Part shown: in pieces, positions 38,070-49,929 of the stretch
Numbering within the stretch: position 1 is the stretch's first letter
Layout of the letters: every line of letters starts with the position of its first letter
Source of the DNA: Thermoflexus sp.
Lineage (GTDB): Bacteria > Chloroflexota > Anaerolineae > Aggregatilineales > Aggregatilineaceae
Direction: 5' to 3'
Assembly (NCBI GenBank): GCA_020724465.1
Contig: DYGX01000003.1
Coordinates: 1-64,000 of the forward strand
DNA length: 64,000 nt
Translations under genes and position numbers: made by a program
The notes under the pieces: model-generated
Seen by the model: the letters and a program-made list of their open reading frames with translations, nothing else
What the model was told of the DNA's origin: nothing
Database searches by the model: none

Positions 38070-39017
38070 ATGCAGCCTGCTCGTGCTCACGCCCCTGGGA
38101 AGCTCATTCTCTTTGGCGAGCACGCCGTGGTCCACCATCGCCCCGCGATCGCGGTACCGCTGCCCGCCGTCCAGGCACGCGCCGAGGCAATCCCGGCAGA
38201 ATTCGGCGCCGGCCTGACCGTGCACATCCCCGATGCCAATCGCACGCTGCGTGTGACCGGCGAGCTGGATCAGGAAGACCCGCTCTACAACGCGCTGATC
38301 TATCCCCTCGAGCTGGCTCTGGACGCGCTGAACGAGGCCATCCCCGATCTGGAGATCACCATCCGGTCGAACATCCCGGTCGCCAGCGGGCTGGGCAGCG
38401 GCGCGGCGCTGGCCACCGCGTTGATCCGCGCGCTGGCGTTAGCCCTGGGGCGCCCGCTGAATAACGACGCGCTCAACGCCCTGGTCTACGAGGTCGAAAA
38501 GCGCCACCACGGCAACCCAAGCGGCATCGACAATACCGTGATCGTCTACGAGCGCCCGGTGTACTTCGTGCGTGGCACCCCGCCGGAGCCGTTCACCGTC
38601 GGCGCGCCGCTGACCCTGGTCGTGGGCGATACTGGCGTCAACAGCCCGACTCATCTGGCCGTGGCCGATGTGGCACGCCTCTACGAGCGCGAGCCAGAGC
38701 GCATCACGCCCATTTTCGACCGCATCGGCGAGATCGCCTGCCAGGCGCGCGCCGCCATCGAAAGCGGGAACATCGCGGCGCTCGGCCCGCTGATGGACGA
38801 AAACCACGCGCTGCTGCGCGAACTGACGGTCTCCTCGCCCGAACTCGACACCCTGTGCGCGGCGGCGCGCGCGGCGGGCGCGACGGGGGCCAAGCTCTCC
38901 GGCGGCGGGCGGGGCGGCAACATGATTGCCCTTGTCGCACCCGAGGCGGCTCCCATCGTTGCCGGGGCGCTGCGCGCCGCCGGCGCGACGGCGTCCTTCG
39001 CAACCACCATCGGCTGA
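38070..39017 (+). CDS. mvk: Mevalonate kinase
   Basis: GHMP-family kinase that phosphorylates mevalonate in the isoprenoid pathway, 315 aa. It opens ARAHAPGKLILFGEHAVVH, has the ATP loop PVASGLGSGAALATA, then HGNPSGIDNTV, and ends with AKLSGGGRGGNMIAL. All are diagnostic of mevalonate kinase. The start is ATG 38070; a frame reaching back to 38007 lies inside the upstream gene. Other mevalonate-pathway genes are not in this window. Confidence 0.94.
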   Translation: MQPARAHAPGKLILFGEHAVVHHRPAIAVPLPAVQARAEAIPAEFGAGLTVHIPDANRTLRVTGELDQEDPLYNALIYPLELALDALNEAIPDLEITIRSNIPVASGLGSGAALATALIRALALALGRPLNNDALNALVYEVEKRHHGNPSGIDNTVIVYERPVYFVRGTPPEPFTVGAPLTLVVGDTGVNSPTHLAVADVARLYEREPERITPIFDRIGEIACQARAAIESGNIAALGPLMDENHALLRELTVSSPELDTLCAAARAAGATGAKLSGGGRGGNMIALVAPEAAPIVAGALRAAGATASFATTIG

Positions 39018-39045
39018 TCGACCTCAGGTCAGGTAGAGACCGTCT

Positions 39046-39630
39046 GTGCTGATCTTCGCCTTGCTGTCCGCTGCGGTTCTGCTGGGCGCCATGCTGTGGG
39101 TGCTGGCGCGTGGTCTGGACTACCTGCACAGCCACCCAGAGCTGGTCCGGGGCGGCGCGCCACTGGCCTATCGCCAATGCCACGCTACGCTGGCCGAGAT
39201 CGTGGCCCGCTACCGCCGGCTCGAAGCCGCCGGCCCGTCCGTCGCGGCGCTGACATGGCGCAGCCGTCAGGGACGGCGCTACACCGTGGATTCGAACGGC
39301 GTCGAAGAACAGCGCCGCACAGACCGCCCGGCCTATCGTCTTCCCTGGGCGACGATCGGCGGAGTCGGCTTGCGGATGCAGCCGGGCGCGTTGGGTGCCA
39401 TCCCGGAGCGCGACGCCGCTCAGCCGACCCCAAGCTACACCTTCCACCTGCTGATCGTGCCGGTCAGCGGGCGGACGATTGAGGTTCTGCTCCCGACCGA
39501 CGGCGACGCCGCCGCGCTCGATTTCGCGGCGCACACGCTCGCCCTGGCACACCGCCTCGGCAAGCGCATCAATACCTTCGGCTTCGACCGCCCGCCGGTT
39601 CCGGTCCGCCCGCGCCACGCCGAGCGCTGA
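39046..39630 (+). CDS. Membrane-anchored protein, unknown function
   Basis: 194 aa. One N-terminal helix (about residues 2-22) is followed by a soluble domain with strands LPWATIGGVGLRM and YTFHLLIVPVSGRTIEVLLP, perhaps a PH-like or small beta domain. No family recognised. It sits 28 bp after mevalonate kinase in the same operon. The orientation of the soluble part is uncertain because the basic residues follow the helix. Confidence 0.65.
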   Translation: MLIFALLSAAVLLGAMLWVLARGLDYLHSHPELVRGGAPLAYRQCHATLAEIVARYRRLEAAGPSVAALTWRSRQGRRYTVDSNGVEEQRRTDRPAYRLPWATIGGVGLRMQPGALGAIPERDAAQPTPSYTFHLLIVPVSGRTIEVLLPTDGDAAALDFAAHTLALAHRLGKRINTFGFDRPPVPVRPRHAER

Positions 39631-39720
39631 GAATCGTGCCAGGCGCGATGATAGAGTTGGGCAAGACCTGGCCGCTGCGGGTCGTCAGGCCGGAGCCAAA
39701 GGTAGGGATATGGGTCAAAC

Positions 39721-39742
39721 GGGGACATTGGCTCATGTCCCC
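39721..39742 (+). terminator. Hairpin after the membrane-anchored protein gene
   Basis: GGGGACAT (39721-39728) and ATGTCCCC (39735-39742) form a perfect 8-bp stem with a 6-nt loop. No U-run follows, so it may be a mobile-element end or weak terminator. Confidence 0.45.
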
Positions 39743-40036
39743 CCTGTCAACGAACCGAACACCAAATGAAAGCGGGCCTGAATGCCGCCGAGATGTATGT
39801 CGACGGCCGGATCTCGCGCCGCGTCGCGCCCCGCGTGACAAAAGCCAGACCTCTTCCGTTGAAGCCGACGATGCGGAACTACCGGCAGATCGTCGACCAG
39901 TCTTTGCCCCGTTGGCCGGCTATCTCACCCACCCTGCATCCGGCCTTTTCAGTTCCCACGCCACCTGTATCTATGTCGCAGTGCCCATAGGCACGGCTCC
40001 TGTGCTTGAGTTGTTGATTCGCCCCCACAACCGGAT

Positions 40037-40070
40037 CCCGCAGTCGCATTTCTATTGAGACGACTGCGGG
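40037..40070 (+). other. 10-bp perfect hairpin
   Basis: CCCGCAGTCG (40037-40046) pairs with CGACTGCGGG (40061-40070) across a 14-nt AT-rich loop. Location, mid-gap. Function unknown. Confidence 0.5.
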
Positions 40071-40131
40071 GGACTGTAATTTGGCTGTCAGGGGTATGAC
40101 TTCTCTCTGTAGCGCGATCCAGGCCGGACGT

Positions 40132-40137
40132 TATAAT
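40132..40137 (+). promoter_or_regulatory. Putative -10 for the acyl-CoA synthetase
   Basis: TATAAT at the expected distance for a leader of about 180 nt. No good -35 found. Confidence 0.35.
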
Positions 40138-40277
40138 CGCGCATGGCCTGGGCTGGCTGGCGATCCTCTTTTCGCGTCTGCTGTACCAGCGTGCCGCCCC
40201 GGCGCAGGAGTGGGGCCGCCTGCTACGGTTCTGGGGCGGCCCGGCGCTGTAACTCCGCTGCACTTGGATTGCGTTAC

Positions 40278-40295
40278 GCTAATCAACAGATTAGC
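40278..40295 (+). promoter_or_regulatory. Leader hairpin before the acyl-CoA synthetase start
   Basis: GCTAATC (40278-40284) and GATTAGC (40289-40295) pair with an AACA tetraloop, just upstream of the GGGAG ribosome-binding site. It could modulate translation. Confidence 0.4.
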
Positions 40296-40319
40296 TTAGT
40301 TGTGCCTCCGGGAGTCTCT

Positions 40320-42419
40320 ATGCTAGACGCATTCTTCAAACCAAAGGCGGTTGCCATTGTTGGAGCGAGCACCGAGCCTGCCAAACTGGGTTATACGGTG
40401 CTCGCCAACGTGATCGAATCCGGCTACAAGGGCAACATCTACCCGATCAACCCCAAAGCAAGCGAAATCTACGGCCACAAAGCGTACCGGTCGGTCCTCG
40501 ACCTGCCCGAAGTGCCGGACCTGGCTGTGATTGTGATCCCGTATCCGCTTGTGCCCGGCGCACTGCGGGAGTGCGGCGAGAAGGGTATCCGGGCGGTCGT
40601 GATCATCACCGCCGGATTCCGCGAGTCGGGAGCAGAAGGGATCGAGCGCGAGCGTGAAGTGATTCAAATCGCCCGCGAGTACGGCATTCGCATCATCGGC
40701 CCGAACGTGCTGGGCATCATGGACATGTTCACGCCGATCAACGCGACCTTTGCAGCCGGAACGCCGCCGCGTGGCAACATCGCCTTTATGTCGCAGTCCG
40801 GCGCGCTGCAAACCGCGATCGTGGACTGGGCGCTTGGCGCGCAGGACCTGGGCTTCAGCAAGTTCGTCAGCCTGGGCAACAAGGCTGATGTCAGCGAGAT
40901 CGACCTGATGCAGGCCTGGGCGGATGACCCTGAGAGCAAGGTGATCCTGTCGTATGTGGAAGGTGTGTCGAACGGTGCCGAGTTCATTCGCGTGGCGCGT
41001 CAGGTGAGCCGCCGGAAGCCGATCCTGGTCCTGAAAAGCGGGGTGACCGAAGCCGGCTCGCGAGCTGTCTCGAGCCACACCGGGTCGCTGGCCGGCTCGG
41101 AGCAGGCGTACGATGCTGCGTTTTACCAGGCGGGCGTGCTGCGGGTGAACTCGCTGCAGGAGCTGTTCGACAGCGCACGCGCCTTCGCCTCGCAGCCCCT
41201 GCTGGAAGGGGACCGCATCGCGATCATCACCAATGCGGGGGGGCCGGGCATCCTGGCGACGGATACGCTGGAGCGGAACGGGTTGCAGCTTGCACAGCTG
41301 GAAATTGAAACGGTCCACAAGCTCAAGGCGATCTTGCCGGAAGCGGCAGCGACAGGCAACCCGGTTGATGTGCTGGGCGACGCGCGCAGCGACCGCTATG
41401 CCCAGGCGATTGAAGTCGTCGCGCAAGACCCGAACGTCGATGGAATGATCTGCATTGTAACGCCCCAGGCGATGACCGAGATCGCCGAAACGGCCAACGC
41501 CATCGGCAAGCTGTCGCAGCAGCTAACCAAGCCGCTTCTGGGCGTGTTTATGGGCGAGGCGCGCATCAAGCCGGGCGTCGATGTGTTGAACAGCTACAAC
41601 GTGCCCAATTACAAGTTCCCCGAGCAGGCGGGCGCGGCGTTGGCCGCGATGCGTGACTACCGCCGCCTGCGCGACCGGCCCGATCCCGAGTTTGTCTCGT
41701 TTGAGGTCGATAACGCGACGGTGAAAGAGGTCTTCGAGCAGGTGCGCGCCGAGGGCCGGGTGAGCGTGGGCGAAGCGGAGGCGCGCCGTGTGGCCGAAGC
41801 CTACGGGCTGCGCCTGCCGGCTAACGAGCTGGCCGCCACCGCCGACGAGGCCGTCGAGGCCGCAAACCGGATCGGCTACCCGGTCGTGCTGAAGATCGCC
41901 AGCCCGGATATTCTGCACAAAACGGATGTGGGCGGCGTCAAGGTGGGGCTGCGCAGCGCCCAGGATGTGCGCGATGCCTTCGACCTGATCGTGTACCGCG
42001 CCCAGCGTTACGTGCCGGAAGCGCGCATCTGGGGCTGTCTGGTGCAGGAAATGGTGTCGATGGACGGCATCGAAGTGCTGGTCGGCATGAGCCGCGACCC
42101 GCAGTTCGGCCCGCTGGTCACGTTTGGTCTGGGCGGCGTGCTGGTTGAGGTGCTGAAAGATGTGACCTTCCGCGTGGCGCCGTTTGGTAAGCAGGACGCC
42201 TACGAGATGCTGGAAGAGATCCGCGCGGCTTCGCTGCTGCGGGGCGTGCGCGGGCGCCCGCCGGCGGACGCGGACGCGCTGGCCGAAACGCTGCTGCGCA
42301 TCAACCAGCTTGTGACCGATTTCCCGGAAGTGGTTGAGATGGACATCAATCCCCTGATGGTCTACGAAAAGGGCCGCGGGGTAATCGTGCTCGATATGCG
42401 GCTGGTGCTCAAGAGCTAG
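40320..42419 (+). CDS. ADP-forming acetate/acyl-CoA synthetase, alpha-beta fusion
   Basis: 699 aa NDP-forming acyl-CoA synthetase that converts acyl-CoA plus ADP and Pi to acid, CoA and ATP. The CoA-binding domain is at the N-terminus (KAVAIVGASTEPAKLGYTVL), then the succinyl-CoA-ligase-like domains with IGPNVLGIMD and the phospho-His loop SSHTGSLAGSEQAYDAAF. The C-terminal ATP-grasp domain follows (VVLKIASPDILHKTDVGGVKVGL, EMDINPLMVYEKG). The frame is open to 40143, but GGGAG precedes ATG 40320, where the family starts. Together with the DRTGG gene and pyruvate kinase this fits ATP formation during fermentation or amino-acid use. Confidence 0.93.
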   Translation: MLDAFFKPKAVAIVGASTEPAKLGYTVLANVIESGYKGNIYPINPKASEIYGHKAYRSVLDLPEVPDLAVIVIPYPLVPGALRECGEKGIRAVVIITAGFRESGAEGIEREREVIQIAREYGIRIIGPNVLGIMDMFTPINATFAAGTPPRGNIAFMSQSGALQTAIVDWALGAQDLGFSKFVSLGNKADVSEIDLMQAWADDPESKVILSYVEGVSNGAEFIRVARQVSRRKPILVLKSGVTEAGSRAVSSHTGSLAGSEQAYDAAFYQAGVLRVNSLQELFDSARAFASQPLLEGDRIAIITNAGGPGILATDTLERNGLQLAQLEIETVHKLKAILPEAAATGNPVDVLGDARSDRYAQAIEVVAQDPNVDGMICIVTPQAMTEIAETANAIGKLSQQLTKPLLGVFMGEARIKPGVDVLNSYNVPNYKFPEQAGAALAAMRDYRRLRDRPDPEFVSFEVDNATVKEVFEQVRAEGRVSVGEAEARRVAEAYGLRLPANELAATADEAVEAANRIGYPVVLKIASPDILHKTDVGGVKVGLRSAQDVRDAFDLIVYRAQRYVPEARIWGCLVQEMVSMDGIEVLVGMSRDPQFGPLVTFGLGGVLVEVLKDVTFRVAPFGKQDAYEMLEEIRAASLLRGVRGRPPADADALAETLLRINQLVTDFPEVVEMDINPLMVYEKGRGVIVLDMRLVLKS

Positions 42420-42526
42420 CGCCGGTTCCGCGCAACCGCATGACAGAAAACCAGACCTGGCGTAAGCTTATCTAGGCAGAGTGTGCTTTCATTCGCAGCA
42501 CAAGATACGAAAAAAGGGCAGCAAGC

Positions 42527-45020
<2,494 letters not shown>

Positions 45021-45053
45021 CGGGTCGCTGCCGTCCAACACGTCCGTATCGGG

Positions 45054-45093
45054 AAGCCTGGGACGAGCGCGCCCTCATCCCAGGCTTGTTGTT
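45054..45093 (+). terminator. Intrinsic terminator of eno
   Basis: AAGCCTGGGA (45054-45063) pairs with TCCCAGGCTT (45078-45087), a 10-bp perfect stem with 14-nt loop, followed by GTTGTT. Read-through may reach pyk. Confidence 0.75.
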
Positions 45094-45120
45094 CAGTTTG
45101 GATAGAAAGGACCCGAAAGC

Positions 45121-46596
45121 ATGGGCACCACCGATCACCGCAAGCGGACCAAGATTGTCGCGACGATCGGGCCGGCGACGCAGCATCCAGGGATGCTGCG
45201 GGCGATGATCCGCGCCGGGATGGATGTGGCCCGCATCAACTTCAGCCACGGCGATCTGGAGACTCATGCGCGGAATATCGCCACCATCCGGCGCCTGGCG
45301 GCTGAAGAAAACGCCGTAGTGGCCATCATGGCGGACCTGCAGGGGCCGAAGCTGCGGCTGGGGACGCTGCTTGTTGAGCCGGTGGAGCTGACCGAGGGCG
45401 ACCGCGTGACGCTGACGGCTGCCGACCGGCTCGATCCCGAAAACCCGTTCCTCATCCCTTTTCCGCACGGCGACGTGCTGCGCGATTTCAAGGTGGGTGA
45501 CCGGCTGCTCATCGATGACGGGCAGATCGAGATGGTGGTTCAGGCCAAGACGAGCAGCGGCGTGACGGCAGAAGTCGTCACGGGCGGCCTGCTGTACTCG
45601 CGCAAGGGCGTGAGCGTGCCCGATACCACGCTGACCCTGTCGTCGATCACCGACGACGATCGCGCGCACGTGAAGTTCGCGCTGGAGCAGGGAGTCGATT
45701 ACATCGCGATGTCCTTCGTGCGCTCGGCAGACGATCTGCGCGAGCTACGCTGGCTGATGCGCCATCTAAACGGCGACGCGGCGCTGATCGCCAAGATCGA
45801 AAAGGCCGAGGCGATCGCCAATTTCGACGCGATTCTCGAACAGTCCGACGGGATCATGGTGGCGCGCGGGGATCTGGGCGTCGAAACCCCGGCCGAGCAG
45901 GTGCCGGTCTACCAGAAGAACATCATCCGCCGCTGCAACGAGGCGGGCCGCCCGGTGATCACAGCAACCCAGATGCTCAACAGCATGATCGATAACCCCC
46001 GGCCCACCCGCGCCGAGGCGAGCGACGTCGCCAACGCCATCTTCGACGGCACGGACGCGATCATGCTGTCCGGCGAGACGGCGGTCGGCAAGTACCCCCT
46101 GCAGGCGGTCGAGATGATGGTCCGCATCGCCCAGATCGCCGAGGAGTATATGCTGTCGCGCAAGGAGCTGGACTTCGGCAAGCTGTCTGCCGAGGCGCTG
46201 CACGCCGACCGGCGGCGGAGCGTCCCGGCGGCCATCAGCCACGTGACCAGCCAGATCGCTCAGATGCTTGACGCGCGGCTGATCGTCGCCAGCACGTATT
46301 CCGGCTACACGGCCCGGCGCGTCGCGCGGGAGCGCCCCAGCACGCCGATCCTGGCCACAACGCCGAACCGGGTGACGTACCACCGGCTGGCGCTGGTCTG
46401 GGGCGTGACGCCGATCCTCGTTGATGAGTTCAAGACGATTGACGAGATGATCCGCGTGGCGGTCGACAAGGCCCAGGCGCTCCAACTGGTGGAAGCAGAC
46501 GACCTGCTGGTGATCATCGGCGGCGTGCCGTTCGGCGTCGGCGGCCAGACCAACTTCTTGAAAGTGCTGCGGGTAGGCGACCTGGACGACGCCTAG
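45121..46596 (+). CDS. pyk: Pyruvate kinase
   Basis: Makes pyruvate and ATP from phosphoenolpyruvate, 491 aa. Barrel motifs are present: KIVATIGPAT, DVARINFSHG, ADLQGPKLRLG, SITDDDRAHVKFALEQGVDYIAMSFV, IAKIEKAEAI, the MVARGDLGVE cluster, ATQMLNSM and SGETAVGKYP. The C-terminal allosteric domain follows (ASTYSGYTARRVARERPSTPILATTP). AAAGGA lies about 12 nt before the ATG. The AEC transporter gene follows after 5 bp. Confidence 0.97.
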   Translation: MGTTDHRKRTKIVATIGPATQHPGMLRAMIRAGMDVARINFSHGDLETHARNIATIRRLAAEENAVVAIMADLQGPKLRLGTLLVEPVELTEGDRVTLTAADRLDPENPFLIPFPHGDVLRDFKVGDRLLIDDGQIEMVVQAKTSSGVTAEVVTGGLLYSRKGVSVPDTTLTLSSITDDDRAHVKFALEQGVDYIAMSFVRSADDLRELRWLMRHLNGDAALIAKIEKAEAIANFDAILEQSDGIMVARGDLGVETPAEQVPVYQKNIIRRCNEAGRPVITATQMLNSMIDNPRPTRAEASDVANAIFDGTDAIMLSGETAVGKYPLQAVEMMVRIAQIAEEYMLSRKELDFGKLSAEALHADRRRSVPAAISHVTSQIAQMLDARLIVASTYSGYTARRVARERPSTPILATTPNRVTYHRLALVWGVTPILVDEFKTIDEMIRVAVDKAQALQLVEADDLLVIIGGVPFGVGGQTNFLKVLRVGDLDDA

Positions 46597-46601
46597 GCGC
46601 C

Positions 46602-47522
46602 ATGACCACCACGTTTGAGATCGCCTATAACCTCATCGCGCCGATCTTCCTGATGGTCGGCGCGTCTATGCTGCTCGACCGGCGTCTGCATGTCGACCCG
46701 CGCGCGCTGTCAAAGCTGGTGGTCTATCTGTTTACCCCGTGCATGGTGCTGGACGGCATCGCCCGCTCGGATCTGACCGGCTCGGAAACCGGCCAGTTGG
46801 CCTTTGTGGCGCTCACGGTGTCTTTGCTCGTGGCGCTGGCAGCGTGGATCGTGGCGCGCGCCGCCCGTCTGGAGCGCCACCTGGTGAGCGTGTTTGTGCT
46901 CAGTGCGATGGTGATGAACGCGGGCAATTACGGCATTCCGCTCAACCGCTTCGCCTTTGGCGAGGCAGGCGAGGCGCGGGCGCTGATCTTCTTCGTGATC
47001 ACTGTGGCGCTGTCCAACACACTGGGGGTCTTTTTGGCGTCGAGCGGTACGGTTTCTACACGGCGTGCCCTGCGCAATATGCTCAGCGTGCCGCTGCCCT
47101 ACGCCGTCGTCGCCGGTTTCGTTCTGAACGGGGCCAATGGGACTCTGCCGCTGCCGCTGGAACGCGCGCTGTCCGTGATGGGCCAGGCGGCCATCCCGGC
47201 CATGTTGACCGTGCTGGGGCTGCAGCTTTCCCGCGCGACGTTCAACGGCAATCATCTGTGGCCCGTGCTGGCGGCCGCCGGGATGCGGCTGATCGTCTCG
47301 CCGCTGATCGCGCTGCCGCTGGTCATGCTGCTGGGTATGGACGGCATCACGCGCCAGGTCTCGCTGGTGCAGGCGGCCATGCCGACCGCTGTGGTCGGGG
47401 GTGTGCTGGCGACGGAATTCGGCGGAAACGAGGACGCGCAGTTCATCACGTCCGTCATTCTGCTCAGCACGGCGCTGAGCCTGGTGACGCTCAGCGTGCT
47501 GCTGTCCCTGGTAGCGGCCTGA
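46602..47522 (+). CDS. AEC family (auxin efflux carrier-like) transporter
   Basis: 306 aa membrane protein with about ten helices in two halves. The first-half signature LSKLVVYLFTPCMVLDGIARS and the discontinuous helix MNAGNYGIPLNRFAFGEAG are typical of AEC transporters, with the second-half repeat GQAAIPAMLTVLGLQLS and MPTAVVGGVLATEFGG. Bacterial members move malate, malonate or other organic acids. Placement 5 bp after pyruvate kinase suggests organic-acid transport with central metabolism. Confidence 0.87.
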   Translation: MTTTFEIAYNLIAPIFLMVGASMLLDRRLHVDPRALSKLVVYLFTPCMVLDGIARSDLTGSETGQLAFVALTVSLLVALAAWIVARAARLERHLVSVFVLSAMVMNAGNYGIPLNRFAFGEAGEARALIFFVITVALSNTLGVFLASSGTVSTRRALRNMLSVPLPYAVVAGFVLNGANGTLPLPLERALSVMGQAAIPAMLTVLGLQLSRATFNGNHLWPVLAAAGMRLIVSPLIALPLVMLLGMDGITRQVSLVQAAMPTAVVGGVLATEFGGNEDAQFITSVILLSTALSLVTLSVLLSLVAA

Positions 47523-47541
47523 CCGCCCGCTCCGGGCGCCG

Positions 47542-49290
47542 CTAGCCCGCTCCGGTGGTGCCCAACAGATGGAGCGTGCTGTGGGCGGGGCTGGCCGTCA
47601 CCACAGCCAGGACGGTCCCGCTGTCGGCCAGAAGCATATCGGTCACCGCGCTGCGCGCGCTGCCGGGGAGTGCGACCTCGCCGAGGGGTGTCTGCTGCGC
47701 GACGTCCCACAGGTGCAGCCGCGCGCCGGGCGCAGCGCCGGACCCGTCTGGGACGCCACCGCCGGTAATGAGCAGATCGCCTGACGCAGAGAATGCGAGC
47801 GCGCGGACGGGGTCGGCGCGCTCCTCCAACACGGCGCTCCCGGTCCCGGCCACATCCCACAGGCGAACCGTGCCGTCCTCGCTGGCCGAGGCGAGCAGCG
47901 CGGCATCCGGGCTGAACGCCACTTCCAGCACGGCGGCGGTGTGCCCGTCGAGCACGGCGAGGGGCGTCGCGCTGACGAGATCCCACACGCGGATAGAGCC
48001 ATCATCTCCGCCGGACGCCAGCAGCGTGCCATCGGCGCTGAAGGCGAGGGCGCGCACGCTGCCGGTGTGTCCCTCGAAGCGCCCCACCGGCCCGGGGATG
48101 GTCGCATCCCACAGGACAACCGCAGCACCGCTGCCGGATGCCAGCAGCCGGCCATCCGGGCTGAAGGCGAGCGTGTGCACGGGCGCGACGCGGTCGCCCA
48201 ACACGGCGATCTGCCCCCCGGTGGCGACATCCCACAGGCGAATCGTCCCGTCGTCTTGCGCGGTGACCATGCGCGGATCGGCGGGGTCCGGACTGAACGC
48301 CACGTCGTGCACGGGGCTGCTGCCGGCCCGCAGCAGGCGGGGCGGCGCGTCGAGCGCCTCGGTCTTGAACAGCGAGATCCCACCCTGGCCGGCGACGGCG
48401 AGGGTGTGCCCGTCCGCAGACCACGCCACAGCGCCGGAGGGCTGCTCGACCGACACGGTGGCGAATGGCGCCAGTTGTGCCGCGTTCGGGGCAGCGATCA
48501 CCAGCCGGTCCGCGGGCAGGGCAAGCTCGGCGCGCGGGCGCGGGGTGGGCGACGGGCCGGGAGTCGGCGCGGGGAGCGTCGAGAGCGGCTCGGTCTGCGG
48601 TTCCAGCCAGTACACCCGGTTTTGCCCCTCAGCCGCCCAGCCGACCAGCATCCCCGCGCTCACCTGCCACCAGACCATCCCCTCGCCGCACTCCGGACCG
48701 CCCACGATTGTGACCGCCTGGCCGGGTTCGACCTGGCCGATGATGGTGCTGGCGGTGGTAGGCGCCGAGCGGATCGGGTTGGGCATGCCGCGCTCGACGG
48801 CGCGGGCGCTGCGCCCGGTTGCCAGCCGCGAGGGCAGCGCGCCGGGGCAGACCTCGCGCCCGAGCGGGGTGGGCGTTGGCGGCATAATGGTCGGGAGCGG
48901 CGTGGCGACAGGTGTCTGGTCCGGCGTCGGTGTAGGGCCGATGCTGCCCATCGGGCACAGGATGACGATCGCGCCGCTCCGCGACACCCGGTAGTCGTAC
49001 GTGGCACCGCGGAACGTGATGATCACGCGGTAGCCTGAGGTCGGGCGGGGGTCGTACTGCTCGCCGGGCCGGGGACAGCCGAGGCTATTGTCGTCGAAGG
49101 TGCGCGCGCTCCAGCGCCAGTCTTCCAGGTCGGCCAGCGTGACGGCCTGCCCGGTGCGCGCGCTGAGATCGGCCAGGATGGCGGGCATCACGGGCGGCGG
49201 CTCGCCCTGCGCCTGCGCAGCGCGGAACGGCACCAGCCCGATCATCAGCAAGAGCACCCCTGCCAGGGTTCGAGTCAACGCAATGCGCAT
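47542..49290 (-). CDS. Exported WD40-repeat protein with SH3b domain
   Basis: 582 aa. A signal peptide (about residues 1-28) leads into a Cys-containing region (LADLEDWRWSARTFDDNSLGC) that resembles a small domain common in Chloroflexi surface proteins. A Thr-Pro linker follows, then a bacterial SH3 domain (about 165-220: NPIRSAPTTASTIIGQVEPG). After a second Pro-rich linker, about seven WD40 blades fill residues 280-570, ending in units like GTIRLWDVATGG and GSIRVWDLVSAT. It should be an extracytoplasmic binding propeller. It is 27 bp downstream of the double-zinc-ribbon gene and shares its promoter. Confidence 0.82.
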   Translation of the reverse strand: MRIALTRTLAGVLLLMIGLVPFRAAQAQGEPPPVMPAILADLSARTGQAVTLADLEDWRWSARTFDDNSLGCPRPGEQYDPRPTSGYRVIITFRGATYDYRVSRSGAIVILCPMGSIGPTPTPDQTPVATPLPTIMPPTPTPLGREVCPGALPSRLATGRSARAVERGMPNPIRSAPTTASTIIGQVEPGQAVTIVGGPECGEGMVWWQVSAGMLVGWAAEGQNRVYWLEPQTEPLSTLPAPTPGPSPTPRPRAELALPADRLVIAAPNAAQLAPFATVSVEQPSGAVAWSADGHTLAVAGQGGISLFKTEALDAPPRLLRAGSSPVHDVAFSPDPADPRMVTAQDDGTIRLWDVATGGQIAVLGDRVAPVHTLAFSPDGRLLASGSGAAVVLWDATIPGPVGRFEGHTGSVRALAFSADGTLLASGGDDGSIRVWDLVSATPLAVLDGHTAAVLEVAFSPDAALLASASEDGTVRLWDVAGTGSAVLEERADPVRALAFSASGDLLITGGGVPDGSGAAPGARLHLWDVAQQTPLGEVALPGSARSAVTDMLLADSGTVLAVVTASPAHSTLHLLGTTGAG

Positions 49291-49317
49291 GGAACGCTGC
49301 CCGGCCAGACTCGCGTC

Positions 49318-49869
49318 TCAGTACGAGTCGTTTTCGACGAACTCGACCGCTTCGCTTTCGGGCGCCGGGCTGTCATCGATCGGTGCGGACGGGTTGCCGG
49401 GCGCTGGGACCGGGTCCGGCGCGCCGGTCTCATAGGCGACCTGGGGTGTGGCACACACGGGGCAGATATTCCAGGCCAGTTCGAGCATCGTGTCGCAGGC
49501 AATGCACGGCTTCTTTAGCTTGGTGTGGCAGTACGGGCAGACCTGCCACTCGTCTTTGACCGGGCGGCCGCAGCCGGGGCACAGCGGTTTTTCTTCGATA
49601 TTCTGCAGCAGGGCTTCCTCTTCGAGCGAACGCTCGTACGCTTCGGCCAGCGTCTCCGACGGGCGCAGCATGACGTAGACGATCAACCCGAAGACGCCCA
49701 GCACCGCCACGACCAGCGCAGCGGCGATCTGGGCGAGCGGGTCCCGCGAGCGCTGGCGGATATCGCGCCAGGTCCAGATCACCATCCCCAGCCAGAGCGC
49801 TGCCGTAATCGCGCCGAACGCCGTCACAGCGTAGAGAAGCAGGGTGTTCAGTGTGTCCTGATCGATCAT
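49318..49869 (-). CDS. Double zinc-ribbon membrane protein
   Basis: 183 aa. Two N-terminal transmembrane helices (about 8-30 and 45-67) are followed by an acidic helix (LAEAYERSLEEEALLQ). A double zinc ribbon has four CxxC pairs (CPGC, CPYC, CIAC, CPVC). The Pro- and acid-rich tail has no fold. The zinc part should be cytoplasmic. The role is unknown, though this domain often serves protein-protein contact. ATG with GGAG nearby; promoter at 49930-49958. Confidence 0.83.
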   Translation of the reverse strand: MIDQDTLNTLLLYAVTAFGAITAALWLGMVIWTWRDIRQRSRDPLAQIAAALVVAVLGVFGLIVYVMLRPSETLAEAYERSLEEEALLQNIEEKPLCPGCGRPVKDEWQVCPYCHTKLKKPCIACDTMLELAWNICPVCATPQVAYETGAPDPVPAPGNPSAPIDDSPAPESEAVEFVENDSY

Positions 49870-49929
49870 GCTCGTTCTCCACAGACTCTGGGGTGGATTG
49901 CTGTCCGGCGCGGCTCGCAGCCCGTCGCC

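Larger units (their letters stand above)
39631..40319. other. Long non-coding gap upstream of the acyl-CoA synthetase
   Basis: About 690 bp without a credible gene. It holds at least three clear hairpins (39721-39742, 40037-40070, 40278-40295) and a TATAAT box at 40132-40137. ORFs of 74-140 codons here have no ribosome-binding site and look like random frames. The last hairpin ends 24 bp before the ATG of the synthetase. Confidence 0.6.

Noticed and set aside
39636-40058. 140-codon frame in the 690-bp gap
   Set aside because: No ribosome-binding site, no hydrophobic core or known motif, and it spans two hairpins.
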